A DNA stretch of 12,910 nt from Ruminococcaceae bacterium UBA7075 (GTDB lineage: Bacteria > Bacillota > Clostridia > Oscillospirales > Acutalibacteraceae). The position numbers and the translations under genes were made by a program. The stretch is from NCBI GenBank assembly GCA_002493635.1, contig DKZL01000049.1:9631-22540 (forward strand), in the 5' to 3' direction. Positions within the stretch are counted from its first letter, which is position 1; each line of letters opens with the position of its first letter. The notes under the pieces were generated by a model. That model made no database searches and was not told the origin of the DNA. It saw only the letters and a program-made list of their open reading frames with translations. Below, piece by piece: positions 1-6,430 of this stretch.

Positions 1-77
1 AAGGGAATACCTGTGTCGTTCCTATTAGTACATTGCTATTGTTTAAGTTAGGAACGACACGGGGGGTCGTTCCCTAC
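1..77. repeat. Partial MITE-like hairpin element, cut by the window edge
   Basis: This is the reverse complement of the first 76 bases of the complete element at 9808-9943. Its arms GTGTCGTTCCT (13-23) and AGGAACGACAC (50-60) form a perfect 11-bp stem around a 26-nt loop. It ends with the terminal repeat GGTCGTTCCCTAC at 65-77. It differs from the other copy by one base in the G run (six G here, five C there) and by an almost wholly different loop of the same length. The rest of the element should lie to the left of base 1. No coding capacity. Confidence 0.8.
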
Positions 78-310
78 GAATGTTAAGGAAAAGTATGATG
101 CTCACCATATAATCTAAGTACACCTTCGGGTCGCAATGGTTATATTTTAACGCAAACTTATGAAGCGTCCAAAAAATATCCAAAAATATCAGCACTTTCT
201 TAAACATTCTTATATTGAAAAAATATTGATTACATGATAAAATTAATCTTAATTAAAGAAAGATTTAAATCAATGCAATCCCCATACTATCATTAAAACG
301 GAGTGATATT
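78..310 (+). promoter_or_regulatory. Leader of the amylase gene with sigma-A-type promoter
   Basis: A good promoter lies at 215-243: TTGAAA (215-220), a 17-bp spacer, and TAAAAT (238-243) preceded by TG in the extended -10 position. Transcription would start near 250, giving a leader of about 60 nt. The RBS GGAG is at 300-303, seven bases before the ATG at 311. The stretch 78-214 has no gene; it holds the 22-base motif at 154-175 that recurs at 2244-2265. Confidence 0.6.
154..175 (+). repeat. Copy 1 of a 22-base motif found upstream of two genes
   Basis: The motif begins AAACTTATGAAG and ends GTCCAAAAA. It matches 2244-2265 at 20 of 22 positions in the same orientation. It lies about 60 bases upstream of the amylase promoter. 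Its function is unknown. Confidence 0.5.
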
Positions 311-2185
311 ATGCCAATCCCATTTGATTCACGCAAAATTTACTATCGTTCACCATTCGGTGCAGTAGAGCAGGGAACTGCAATTCATATGCGTGTGCTT
401 ATTCCCCGAAATCTGCACACACAAAAGGTGGAGCTTTGCATAAAGTACGACTTCAACTATAACTGGGACTTTACAAATATGATTTGGTGCGGCACATTTG
501 ATGCCGACACAGAAATCTGGGAATGCGACTTTACACCGGACCAAACAGGACTTTACTGGCAGGGCTTCAAGCTTCATACTGCATACGGCATTCGTTACAT
601 TGTGCCGTCTGACGACCCTGAAACCGTAAGCACAATAGAGTGCAATCCGGGCAGAAGCTGGCAGATTACCTGCTACAAAAAAGGCTTTCAGACACCTATG
701 TGGCCTGTAGGCGGCGTTATGTATCAGATTTTCCCCGACCGCTTTAACTTCAGCGGCAAAGAGAAAAACATTAAACGCACCGACTTTACACGAAACAGCG
801 ACTGGTATGCATTGCCTCAGTGGCAGCCCAACGAGCACGGCGAAATCACGAACAGCGACTTCTTTATGGGTGACATCAAAGGCATCACAGAAAAGCTTGA
901 CTACCTTGAGCATCTCGGCGTCAGCTGTATTTACCTTAACCCGATTTGCGAGGCTTATTCAAACCACCGCTACGACACGGGCGATTATGCCAATATTGAC
1001 CCTATTCTTGGCACAGAAGATGACTTTAAGGAGCTTTGCGCAAAAGCAAAGGAAAGAGGAATACACATAATCAATGACGGTGTGTTCTCCCATACAGGCG
1101 CTGACAGCATCTATTTCAACCGTTCCGGACGATACGGAAACGGCGGCGCATACCGTGACAAGAACTCTCCGTATTTCAGCTGGTACAAATTTAACGAATG
1201 GCCGAACAACTACCACTCCTGGTGGGGATTCGATACGCTTCCCGAGGTTATTGAAACATCGCCTGCTTTCAACGAATACATTAACGGCAAGGACGGCATT
1301 GTCCGCAAATGGATGCGCTGCGGAAACTCGGGTTGGCGGCTTGACGTTGCAGACGAACTGCCCGATGAATTTATGGAAAAGCTTCGCAAATCCGTAAAAG
1401 AGGAAAATCCTGAGGCATTCATTGTCGGCGAGGTATGGGAAGACGCAAGCAACAAGGAAAGCTACGGAGCAAGAAGAAAATTCCTGCTCGGCGAACAGCT
1501 TGACTCTGTTATGAACTACGTATTCCGCAACGCAATTCTTGACTTCTGCAAAGGTCAGGACGCAAAATACACAATGAATTCAATTATGAGCGTTATAGAA
1601 AATTATCCACGTCCGGTTCTGCGTGTGCTTATGAATTCTCTGTCAACTCACGATACAGAGCGTGCTATAACCGTAATTGCAGGAGAACCCCTGAACGGCA
1701 GAGACCGCCCTTGGCAGGCTGAACATCACAATCTGAGTGACGAACAAAGGGCACGAGGCACAAAGCTTTTGAAACTTGCAGCTGCAATGCAATATACTCT
1801 TCCGGGATTTCCGTGTGTTTATTACGGTGATGAAGCAGGTATGGAAGGCTACCGTGACCCGTTCAACCGCTGCTGCTATCCTTGGGGCAAGGAAAGCAAA
1901 GAGCTTATTGAGTGGCACAAACAGCTTGGCGACCTGCGCAAATCCTGCTCAGCACTCTGGGACGGCGATTTTATCAATGTTTATGCTGACAGCAGACGAA
2001 TCGCTTATATTCGTCACGATAAAAAAACTGCGCTTTACTGTACATTCAACTCCGGCGATCAAGATGAAATTATTCTTCCTCCGCCCGGATACGCAGACGG
2101 AACACCGCTTTTTGGCACAAAGCTTGAAAACGGTAAAATTACAGTACCTGCACTTGGATGTGCAATGCTTCTTGCAGAGTTATAA
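311..2185 (+). CDS. GH13 alpha-amylase family glycosidase, neopullulanase/cyclomaltodextrinase-like
   Basis: This 624-residue enzyme should cleave alpha-1,4 (possibly alpha-1,6) bonds in maltodextrins, pullulan or cyclodextrins. No signal peptide is visible, so it probably acts in the cytoplasm on imported oligosaccharides. Residues 1-115 look like the N-terminal beta domain (CBM34-like) of neopullulanases. The (beta/alpha)8 barrel starts at about 133 (GGVMYQIFPDRF). All four GH13 signature regions are present: DGVFSH at 256-261, GWRLD with nucleophile Asp345, GEVWE with acid/base Glu374, and STHDT with Asp448. SNHRYDTGDY at 217-226 is also typical. A short beta domain closes the protein from about 555. 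The start is supported by GGAG seven bases upstream. No terminator follows, so the tatD-like gene 99 bases downstream may be co-transcribed. The exact substrate cannot be read from the sequence. Confidence 0.93.
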   Translation: MPIPFDSRKIYYRSPFGAVEQGTAIHMRVLIPRNLHTQKVELCIKYDFNYNWDFTNMIWCGTFDADTEIWECDFTPDQTGLYWQGFKLHTAYGIRYIVPSDDPETVSTIECNPGRSWQITCYKKGFQTPMWPVGGVMYQIFPDRFNFSGKEKNIKRTDFTRNSDWYALPQWQPNEHGEITNSDFFMGDIKGITEKLDYLEHLGVSCIYLNPICEAYSNHRYDTGDYANIDPILGTEDDFKELCAKAKERGIHIINDGVFSHTGADSIYFNRSGRYGNGGAYRDKNSPYFSWYKFNEWPNNYHSWWGFDTLPEVIETSPAFNEYINGKDGIVRKWMRCGNSGWRLDVADELPDEFMEKLRKSVKEENPEAFIVGEVWEDASNKESYGARRKFLLGEQLDSVMNYVFRNAILDFCKGQDAKYTMNSIMSVIENYPRPVLRVLMNSLSTHDTERAITVIAGEPLNGRDRPWQAEHHNLSDEQRARGTKLLKLAAAMQYTLPGFPCVYYGDEAGMEGYRDPFNRCCYPWGKESKELIEWHKQLGDLRKSCSALWDGDFINVYADSRRIAYIRHDKKTALYCTFNSGDQDEIILPPPGYADGTPLFGTKLENGKITVPALGCAMLLAEL

Positions 2186-2243
2186 AACAATTAACAACTA
2201 ACATTATTATCGGGCAGATATGTCGAGCGGTCACTATTAAGAA

Positions 2244-2265
2244 AAACTTATGAAATGTCCAAAAA
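2244..2265 (+). repeat. Copy 2 of the 22-base motif
   Basis: It starts AAACTTATGAAA and ends GTCCAAAAA, matching 154-175 at 20 of 22 positions. It lies just upstream of the tatD-like gene. The upstream alternative ATG (2255) of that gene falls inside this repeat, which is another reason to prefer the start at 2285. Confidence 0.5.
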
Positions 2266-2271
2266 GATTAC

Positions 2272-2275
2272 GGAG
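2272..2275 (+). promoter_or_regulatory. Ribosome binding site deciding the tatD-like start
   Basis: GGAG sits nine bases before the ATG at 2285. The in-frame ATG at 2255 has no comparable purine-rich site and would add ten residues (MSKKITERIY) ahead of the conserved N-terminus. Confidence 0.7.
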
Positions 2276-2284
2276 CGGATATAT

Positions 2285-3055
2285 ATGAATCACTTTTACA
2301 ATATATTTGACGCACACGCACACTATGATGACGCGTGGTTTGACGATGACCGCTTTGAACTGCTTGACAATATTCAGCAAAAAGGCGTCTGCGGCATTGT
2401 CAATAACGCAACCGATTTAAAATCTGCGCAGACAGCGATTGAATATGCCGAAAAGTACAGCTTTATGTACGCCGCTGTCGGCTTTCATCCCGAAAACCTT
2501 GATGATGTGCCCGACGATTACCTCGACCGCCTTGCCGAGCTTTCAAAGCATCCTAAGGTTGTCGCAATAGGGGAAACAGGGCTTGACTATCACTGGGACA
2601 TACCAAAACCTCTTCAAAACAGAATTTTTGAAGAGCAAATCCGACTTTCGCTCGACCTGAATATGCCAATTGTCGTACACGACCGTGAGGCTCACGGCGA
2701 TACATTTGCACTTTTGCGCAAATACAAGCCAAAGGCTTTGATTCACTGCTTTTCAGGAAGCGTTGAACTTATGCGTGAGGCTGTAAAAATGGGAATGTAC
2801 ATCAGTCTGGGCGGTGTAGTCACCTTTAAAAATGCACGTCACAGCATTGACGTAGCCAAAGAAATCCCGCTTGACCGCTTTTTGCTTGAAACAGACGCTC
2901 CGTATATGGCGCCCGTGCCATTCAGAGGCAAGCGGTGTGACAGCTCACTGATTATATATCCTGCTCAGAAGATTGCAGAAATTAGGAATATGGGAGTTCA
3001 GGAGCTTCTTGACATCACTTGTGAAAATGCAAAACGATTTTATGGCATAGAATAA
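2285..3055 (+). CDS. tatD: TatD family metal-dependent hydrolase (putative DNase)
   Basis: This 256-residue TIM-barrel hydrolase belongs to the TatD/YcfH family, whose members are two-metal DNases with 3'-5' exonuclease activity linked to DNA repair and turnover. The expected metal ligands are visible: the HxH motif in DAHAHYDD (His11, His13), Glu97 in GETGLDYH, His132 in VVHDREAHG, His154 in HCFSG, and Asp204 in LETDAPYMAP. The length is normal for the family. The start at 2285 is chosen because of the GGAG site and because family members begin only a few residues before the DxHxH motif. It lies 99 bases after the amylase and may share its transcript; the two have no obvious functional link. 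A strong terminator begins three bases after the stop. Family assignment is secure; the physiological substrate is not. Confidence 0.92.
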   Translation: MNHFYNIFDAHAHYDDAWFDDDRFELLDNIQQKGVCGIVNNATDLKSAQTAIEYAEKYSFMYAAVGFHPENLDDVPDDYLDRLAELSKHPKVVAIGETGLDYHWDIPKPLQNRIFEEQIRLSLDLNMPIVVHDREAHGDTFALLRKYKPKALIHCFSGSVELMREAVKMGMYISLGGVVTFKNARHSIDVAKEIPLDRFLLETDAPYMAPVPFRGKRCDSSLIIYPAQKIAEIRNMGVQELLDITCENAKRFYGIE

Positions 3056-3057
3056 TG

Positions 3058-3095
3058 AAGAGCTGTCTTAAAAATAAGACAGCTCTTAGTTTTTT
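3058..3095 (+). terminator. Rho-independent terminator after the tatD-like gene
   Basis: A perfect 13-bp stem (3058-3070 with 3075-3087) closes on an AAAA tetraloop and is followed by TAGTTTTTT. The T tract lies on the + strand, so this terminates the amylase/tatD-like transcript. On the - strand no clear T run follows. Confidence 0.92.
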
Positions 3096-3126
3096 GTTTA
3101 ATTGTGAATTACTGCAATATATACAG

Positions 3127-3160
3127 TCCCCGATTTTAAATATACATATACATTCGGGGA
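3127..3160 (-). other. Hairpin directly after the stop codon of the sortase operon
   Basis: TCCCCGA (3127-3133) and TCGGGGA (3154-3160) form a 7-bp GC-rich stem around a 20-nt AT-rich loop. It starts immediately after the stop codon at 3161-3163 of the last operon gene. There is no T tract on the - strand, so it may protect the mRNA 3' end rather than terminate transcription. Confidence 0.45.
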
Positions 3161-4006
3161 TTAGTCAGACGACACCTTTTTTCGCATATGATTGTACTGA
3201 AATACGCAGCATAATCCTATCACAAGGAAAAACAAAGCACAGAACAGCATAACAATCATAAGGTTTGTTCCGCACTGAACAAACAAATTGTACAGGGAAC
3301 GTGACGTCATATTAATTCTCTGGAGCTGTCCTGTCAAAAGCACATATGCCGGAATTACCGTAAGCGACAGGCAGGCACCCAAGGACGCATAGGACAGGTA
3401 TTTGAATATTCTGTGCTTCCACGAATTTGCAAATACAATAATAATGATTATTACAACGCATAATACAACCAAGCCTGCAATAACAAAAGGTAAAATACTC
3501 TTTGCAGCCTTAAAGTAGGCAGCCAATCTGTAGAAAAGCGGTATCTCAAGCGAAAGCTGATAGATTGCAGATGCTTTTTTCAAAAGATAAGCTCTGCTTT
3601 CACTGTCAACCTTTTTAATATTATTATCCTTAATATATTTGTCCAACGCAGCATTAAAAGTCTGTTCAAAGCTCGATGTATCAATAATTGCGCCTTTGCC
3701 GTCATAATAATCGTGAAGATATTTTTCGCTGTCTTCTGCAAGCATAATTTCACTGAGCAAATTCTCAAAAAATTCATCACTAAGACCGCTTGCATATCCC
3801 AAGTCATTCAGGTCACGGGTTATTTCATCTTTCTTGTCAACAAAGTAGTTTGATGAATTCATATTTTCAAGAATAAATTCGGAATTAAATAATGTTGCTT
3901 CAAACACTACTCCGACAGACAGTATAAACAGAACTATGCACAGAACAAACGAAAGTACACAACATACAAGCTTTCTTACTTTGTGTGAACTTCTGCTTTT
4001 ACTCAT
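3161..4006 (-). CDS. Four-helix membrane protein of the sortase operon, function unknown
   Basis: This 281-residue protein is not recognised. It has four likely membrane segments at about 12-35, 171-194, 202-225 and 246-269, and one large hydrophilic extracytoplasmic region at about 36-170 that is rich in acidic and Lys residues. Both termini are probably cytoplasmic; the N-terminus carries basic residues (KSRSSHKVRK) and the C-terminus ends MRKKVSSD. The gene begins three bases after the sortase stop codon, and its ribosome binding site GAGGAGG is formed by the last sortase codons, so the two are translationally coupled. The position suggests a partner of the sortase or of its substrate at the membrane. 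The layout of one helix, a large outer loop and then helices resembles small uncharacterised Gram-positive membrane families such as TIGR01906/DUF1461, but I cannot confirm membership. Confidence 0.8.
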   Translation of the reverse strand: MSKSRSSHKVRKLVCCVLSFVLCIVLFILSVGVVFEATLFNSEFILENMNSSNYFVDKKDEITRDLNDLGYASGLSDEFFENLLSEIMLAEDSEKYLHDYYDGKGAIIDTSSFEQTFNAALDKYIKDNNIKKVDSESRAYLLKKASAIYQLSLEIPLFYRLAAYFKAAKSILPFVIAGLVVLCVVIIIIIVFANSWKHRIFKYLSYASLGACLSLTVIPAYVLLTGQLQRINMTSRSLYNLFVQCGTNLMIVMLFCALFFLVIGLCCVFQYNHMRKKVSSD

Positions 4007-4009
4007 TTG

Positions 4010-4798
4010 TTAATCCTCCTCAACTCTTGTATCAATACGAGGACCCGAAATATATTTTGCATATACAAAATATCTTTGCCTTGTAAGGCCAAGCTCATCA
4101 AAAGGATAACAGGTGTACATTATCAGGTTTTCGTAATCGGCATTCAGATCATATGCAGATCCGTCACTTTTCTCCTTGACAGCCGTATCGGTAATTTCAT
4201 ATTCGTAGTTACCGTAGCTTGTCCTGATGACAACCTTCTGACCCTTTTCTGCATATTTAAGTCCGTTAAAATAAGTGTTGTTATGACCGGCAACCAAAAT
4301 TGTTTTTCCGTATCCGGGAATAAAGCTTCCGCCATAAACACCGACGCCGTTTCTGAGTGACACATCGCCGTCGCCAAAGAAAAGATTTGCATCAATACCG
4401 CAATCTTCAATTATCAGTTCACCGAACATATTGCTGTATACAGGATATTCAATAGCATCATTATCAAGATATGCTTTCTTCGACTTATCTGAACCGTCAG
4501 CATTGTCTGAATCCGACGAACCGCCTTTATTGCCGGAGTTTGAATCCTGCTCATCAATCACTATTGTGGGAATTGTTGAATCATCAGAAACAGGCACATA
4601 TATATTTTTATATTCGGTCGAAAAATCCTTGTCATTATCAGAAAAAAACAATCCTGCCGCAGATACATAGCTTCCAAAAGCAGGAGCCAGTGCAAGGTAA
4701 AGCACCAAATATGTTCCCACAAAAAATATAATGGGAAGAATTATAAAACTCTTCCCATCAGAACTTTTATGCCTGTGTCTGTGTTTTTTATCAGACAT
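4010..4798 (-). CDS. Sortase, class D-like transpeptidase
   Basis: This 262-residue membrane-anchored cysteine transpeptidase should join a cell-wall sorting signal to peptidoglycan or to another surface protein. It has a His/Lys-rich cytoplasmic N-terminus (KKHRHRHK), one membrane helix at about 18-40, an acidic Ser/Asp/Gly linker at about 83-107, and a sortase beta-barrel at about 115-255. The catalytic triad is visible: His172 in VAGHNN, Cys230 in MYTCYP, and Arg242 in RQRYFVYA. The TCYP motif and the His-Cys spacing fit classes D/E better than A or B. The ATG lies four bases after the stop of the putative substrate gene, with AAGGA inside that gene's last codons. The operon order substrate-sortase-membrane protein argues that it is dedicated to the neighbouring protein rather than a housekeeping sortase. 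Subclass is inferred from motifs only. Confidence 0.9.
   Translation of the reverse strand: MSDKKHRHRHKSSDGKSFIILPIIFFVGTYLVLYLALAPAFGSYVSAAGLFFSDNDKDFSTEYKNIYVPVSDDSTIPTIVIDEQDSNSGNKGGSSDSDNADGSDKSKKAYLDNDAIEYPVYSNMFGELIIEDCGIDANLFFGDGDVSLRNGVGVYGGSFIPGYGKTILVAGHNNTYFNGLKYAEKGQKVVIRTSYGNYEYEITDTAVKEKSDGSAYDLNADYENLIMYTCYPFDELGLTRQRYFVYAKYISGPRIDTRVEED
4015..4021 (-). promoter_or_regulatory. Ribosome binding site embedded in the sortase 3' end
   Basis: GAGGAGG on the - strand encodes the C-terminal Glu-Glu-Asp of the sortase and sits eight bases before the start of the four-helix membrane protein. This is strong evidence of translational coupling. Confidence 0.8.
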
Positions 4799-4802
4799 TA
4801 AA

Positions 4803-5396
4803 TCAAGCTTCCTTCTTTACTTTTACAAAATAAACTGCACCGGCAGCAACAAGAAGAACTGCGATACCTGCAACTGTTGCGATACCTGCAACATTAACAT
4901 CAGCACCTGTTGTTTTGATAACACCGCTGTCGCCGTTACCATTGCCGTCTACAGGAACAAATGTAGGAACACCGGCAAATACAGTCTTGCCATCAGGATC
5001 ATAGATGCACAGAGTCTTTGAAGCCTTGTCATATGACATTGTCATATCAATAACTGCAACTACTTTATTACCTAAATCAAGAAGATCCTTCTTCTGTGCT
5101 ACTGACATATCAGCAATATTTGCTGCGCCAGTATTAGAAACAAAAGTCTTGCCTTCTTTAAGTACTTCAATAATTGAAGCAGACTCAGCATCTGTCATTT
5201 CGATTGTGTTGAAATAATTTTCCATTGAGTTGATAAACTCTGCCGGAATCTTCATTTCACCGTTTTTCATAGTTACTGTACCCTTAAGATAATCAATAAC
5301 TGCCTGCTCACTGCTGTTAATACCTGCTGCAAAAGCTGAAACTGAAGCAACTGCTACAAGCAAAAGAGCAACGAGGATTGAAGTAATTTTTTTCAT
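4803..5396 (-). CDS. Small secreted surface protein with IKTTG sorting signal, putative substrate of the adjacent sortase
   Basis: This 197-residue protein has a signal peptide (MKKITSILVALLLVAVAS..., cleavage near Ala23/Ala24). A mostly helical, uncharacterised body of about 120 residues follows, then a Gly/Asp linker (VDGNGNGDSG). The C-terminus has the three parts of a cell-wall sorting signal: IKTTG at 160-164, a hydrophobic segment at about 168-190, and the basic tail KVKKEA. Lys replaces the usual Pro of LPxTG. The next gene, four bases away, is a sortase, which supports anchoring at Thr163. The start is taken at the ATG at 5396, preceded by AAGGTGG at eight bases; a GTG nine codons upstream would overlap that site and spoil the signal peptide. 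The body matches no family I can name, so its role at the surface is unknown. Confidence 0.8.
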   Translation of the reverse strand: MKKITSILVALLLVAVASVSAFAAGINSSEQAVIDYLKGTVTMKNGEMKIPAEFINSMENYFNTIEMTDAESASIIEVLKEGKTFVSNTGAANIADMSVAQKKDLLDLGNKVVAVIDMTMSYDKASKTLCIYDPDGKTVFAGVPTFVPVDGNGNGDSGVIKTTGADVNVAGIATVAGIAVLLVAAGAVYFVKVKKEA

Positions 5397-5404
5397 AATT
5401 CTTA

Positions 5405-5411
5405 CCACCTT
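5405..5411 (-). promoter_or_regulatory. Ribosome binding site deciding the surface-protein start
   Basis: AAGGTGG on the - strand lies eight bases before the ATG at 5396. It rules against the in-frame GTG at 5423, because the longer frame would run through the site. Confidence 0.75.
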
Positions 5412-5481
5412 TTCATTTTGCACTTCAATTTACCGAAAAACAATATAACACAGGTACACTGTATTAATTGTTTACGGGACT

Positions 5482-5510
5482 ATTATATCATCTTTCTTTT
5501 TCTTTGTAAA
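5482..5510 (-). promoter_or_regulatory. Promoter of the surface protein-sortase operon
   Basis: On the - strand TTTACA (5505-5510), a 17-bp spacer and TATAAT (5482-5487) form a near-consensus sigma-A promoter. Transcription should start near 5475, giving an untranslated leader of about 78 nt. Confidence 0.8.
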
Positions 5511-5597
5511 GACTTTTTTATAAAAAAACATAAAATAACAAGATATTTTTGTATTTATTACAACCGGTATAAAATTTAGTTCTCAATAAATAAAAGT

Positions 5598-5621
5598 AAA
5601 GAGTCGGCTTTCCGACTCTTT
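5598..5621 (-). terminator. Terminator of the Lys/Ala-rich protein gene
   Basis: AAAGAGTCGG (5598-5607) pairs with CCGACTCTTT (5612-5621) in a 10-bp stem with a 4-nt loop. On the - strand it is followed by ACTTTTATTTATT. It lies 27 bases after the stop codon at 5649, and upstream of the sortase operon promoter, which it insulates. Confidence 0.85.
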
Positions 5622-5648
5622 TGAGTGATAAATGCGATTTTACTCAGA

Positions 5649-6116
5649 TCAGCAGAAGAAAACATCCATTTCCTTCTCTTCACCGTCAGCTACAAAGTAA
5701 GCCTTGCTTTCATCAGGCTTGAGATAAACTGAAATTTCTTTTGCGTCCTTGCCGTAAGTAACCTTTACATTCTTGATAACCTCATCAATTGAAACCTGAA
5801 CGCCGGCAAATTCTACAAAGAAATTAACCTTTGTTTCAGCAGGTGCTTCAACAGCAGAAGCTTTCAATGCAGCAGGCTTCTTTGGAGCAACTTTTTTAGG
5901 TGCAGCCTTCTTGGCAGGAGCCTTTTTTACAGGAGCTTTTTTCTCTTCAACTGCAACAGGAGTTTCAGCCTTTTTTTCAGTTGTCTTTGCAGCAGTCTTT
6001 TTTTCAGTCTTAGATGCCTTTGCAGCCTGTGCAGCAGCCTTAGCGGCAGCAGCCATTTCAGCTGTTTCGTCTTTTTTTGCCGTCTTTGCAGCAGTTGCCT
6101 TTTTTGTAGTTGCCAT
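5649..6116 (-). CDS. Lys/Ala-rich histone-H1-like protein with C-terminal DUF6465-like domain
   Basis: Residues 1-92 of this 155-residue protein are low-complexity Lys/Ala/Pro/Thr sequence with repeated KKAPxKKA-type units, like bacterial histone-H1-like tails. Residues 96-155 form a small, probably folded domain (VNFFVEFAGVQVSIDEV, then ISVYLKPDESKAYFVADG) that resembles the DUF6465 family of Firmicutes; this is from memory and unverified. It ends in a Cys. A basic tail of this kind would suit nucleic-acid binding, which is an inference. The start is supported by AGAGGT about nine bases upstream. It is a single-gene unit with its own promoter and terminator. The perfect consensus promoter suggests high expression. 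The repetitive 5' half could also arise by codon-repeat expansion. Confidence 0.82.
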   Translation of the reverse strand: MATTKKATAAKTAKKDETAEMAAAAKAAAQAAKASKTEKKTAAKTTEKKAETPVAVEEKKAPVKKAPAKKAAPKKVAPKKPAALKASAVEAPAETKVNFFVEFAGVQVSIDEVIKNVKVTYGKDAKEISVYLKPDESKAYFVADGEEKEMDVFFC

Positions 6117-6192
6117 AGTAGATTACCTCTTTCAACATTTTATGAAACAGTGCTATTAATACTAATAAAATTAATACTATACCTTTAATAAT

Positions 6193-6221
6193 ATTATACA
6201 TTTGGAATTTTTTATTGTCAA
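6193..6221 (-). promoter_or_regulatory. Perfect-consensus promoter of the Lys/Ala-rich protein gene
   Basis: On the - strand TTGACA (6216-6221), exactly 17 bp, and TATAAT (6193-6198) match the sigma-A consensus at all twelve positions. The predicted start is near 6186, with a leader of about 70 nt. Confidence 0.88.
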
Positions 6222-6365
6222 TAAAACCCGCTTATTTTCGGCGGTTAGTACATATTTTTAATTTTTTAAAGCACTAATTGGTTATGTTGTACTATTATTT
6301 TCTTGCTTTTTTGTTTATTTTTTCGCTTGACAACGAGAAATACATATTATTTTTTATGTCATAAT

Positions 6366-6394
6366 TTGAAAACACATAAATATTATGGTAGAAT
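6366..6394 (+). promoter_or_regulatory. Promoter of the AEC transporter gene
   Basis: TTGAAA (6366-6371), 17 bp, and TAGAAT (6389-6394) lie divergently from the Lys/Ala-rich gene promoter. Transcription should start near 6401, directly at the palindrome GCAAATTTATTTGC. Confidence 0.7.
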
Positions 6395-6400
6395 AATATT

Positions 6401-6414
6401 GCAAATTTATTTGC
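6401..6414. promoter_or_regulatory. Palindrome at the predicted transcription start of the transporter gene
   Basis: GCAAAT-TT-ATTTGC is a perfect 6-bp inverted repeat with a 2-bp centre, placed seven bases after the -10 box. The position suits an operator for a dimeric repressor, but chance is possible in AT-rich DNA. Confidence 0.4.
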
Positions 6415-6430
6415 AGAGAATTTATTGGAA

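Noticed and set aside
350..913. 187-codon - strand open frame inside the amylase gene
   Set aside because: It is antisense to a well-conserved GH13 coding region and has no start signals; a shadow of the real frame.
3055..3252. Small + strand open frame overlapping the tatD-like stop codon
   Set aside because: It runs through the terminator hairpin and into the opposite-strand membrane protein gene, has no ribosome binding site and no recognisable features.
6228..6246. Hairpin CCGC/GCGG between the two divergent promoters
   Set aside because: Only four base pairs form and the flanks do not pair; too weak to call a terminator or operator.
6327..6332. TTGACA as the -35 box of the transporter gene
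   Set aside because: No acceptable -10 box lies 16-18 bases downstream; the TTGAAA/TAGAAT pair at 6366-6394 fits much better.
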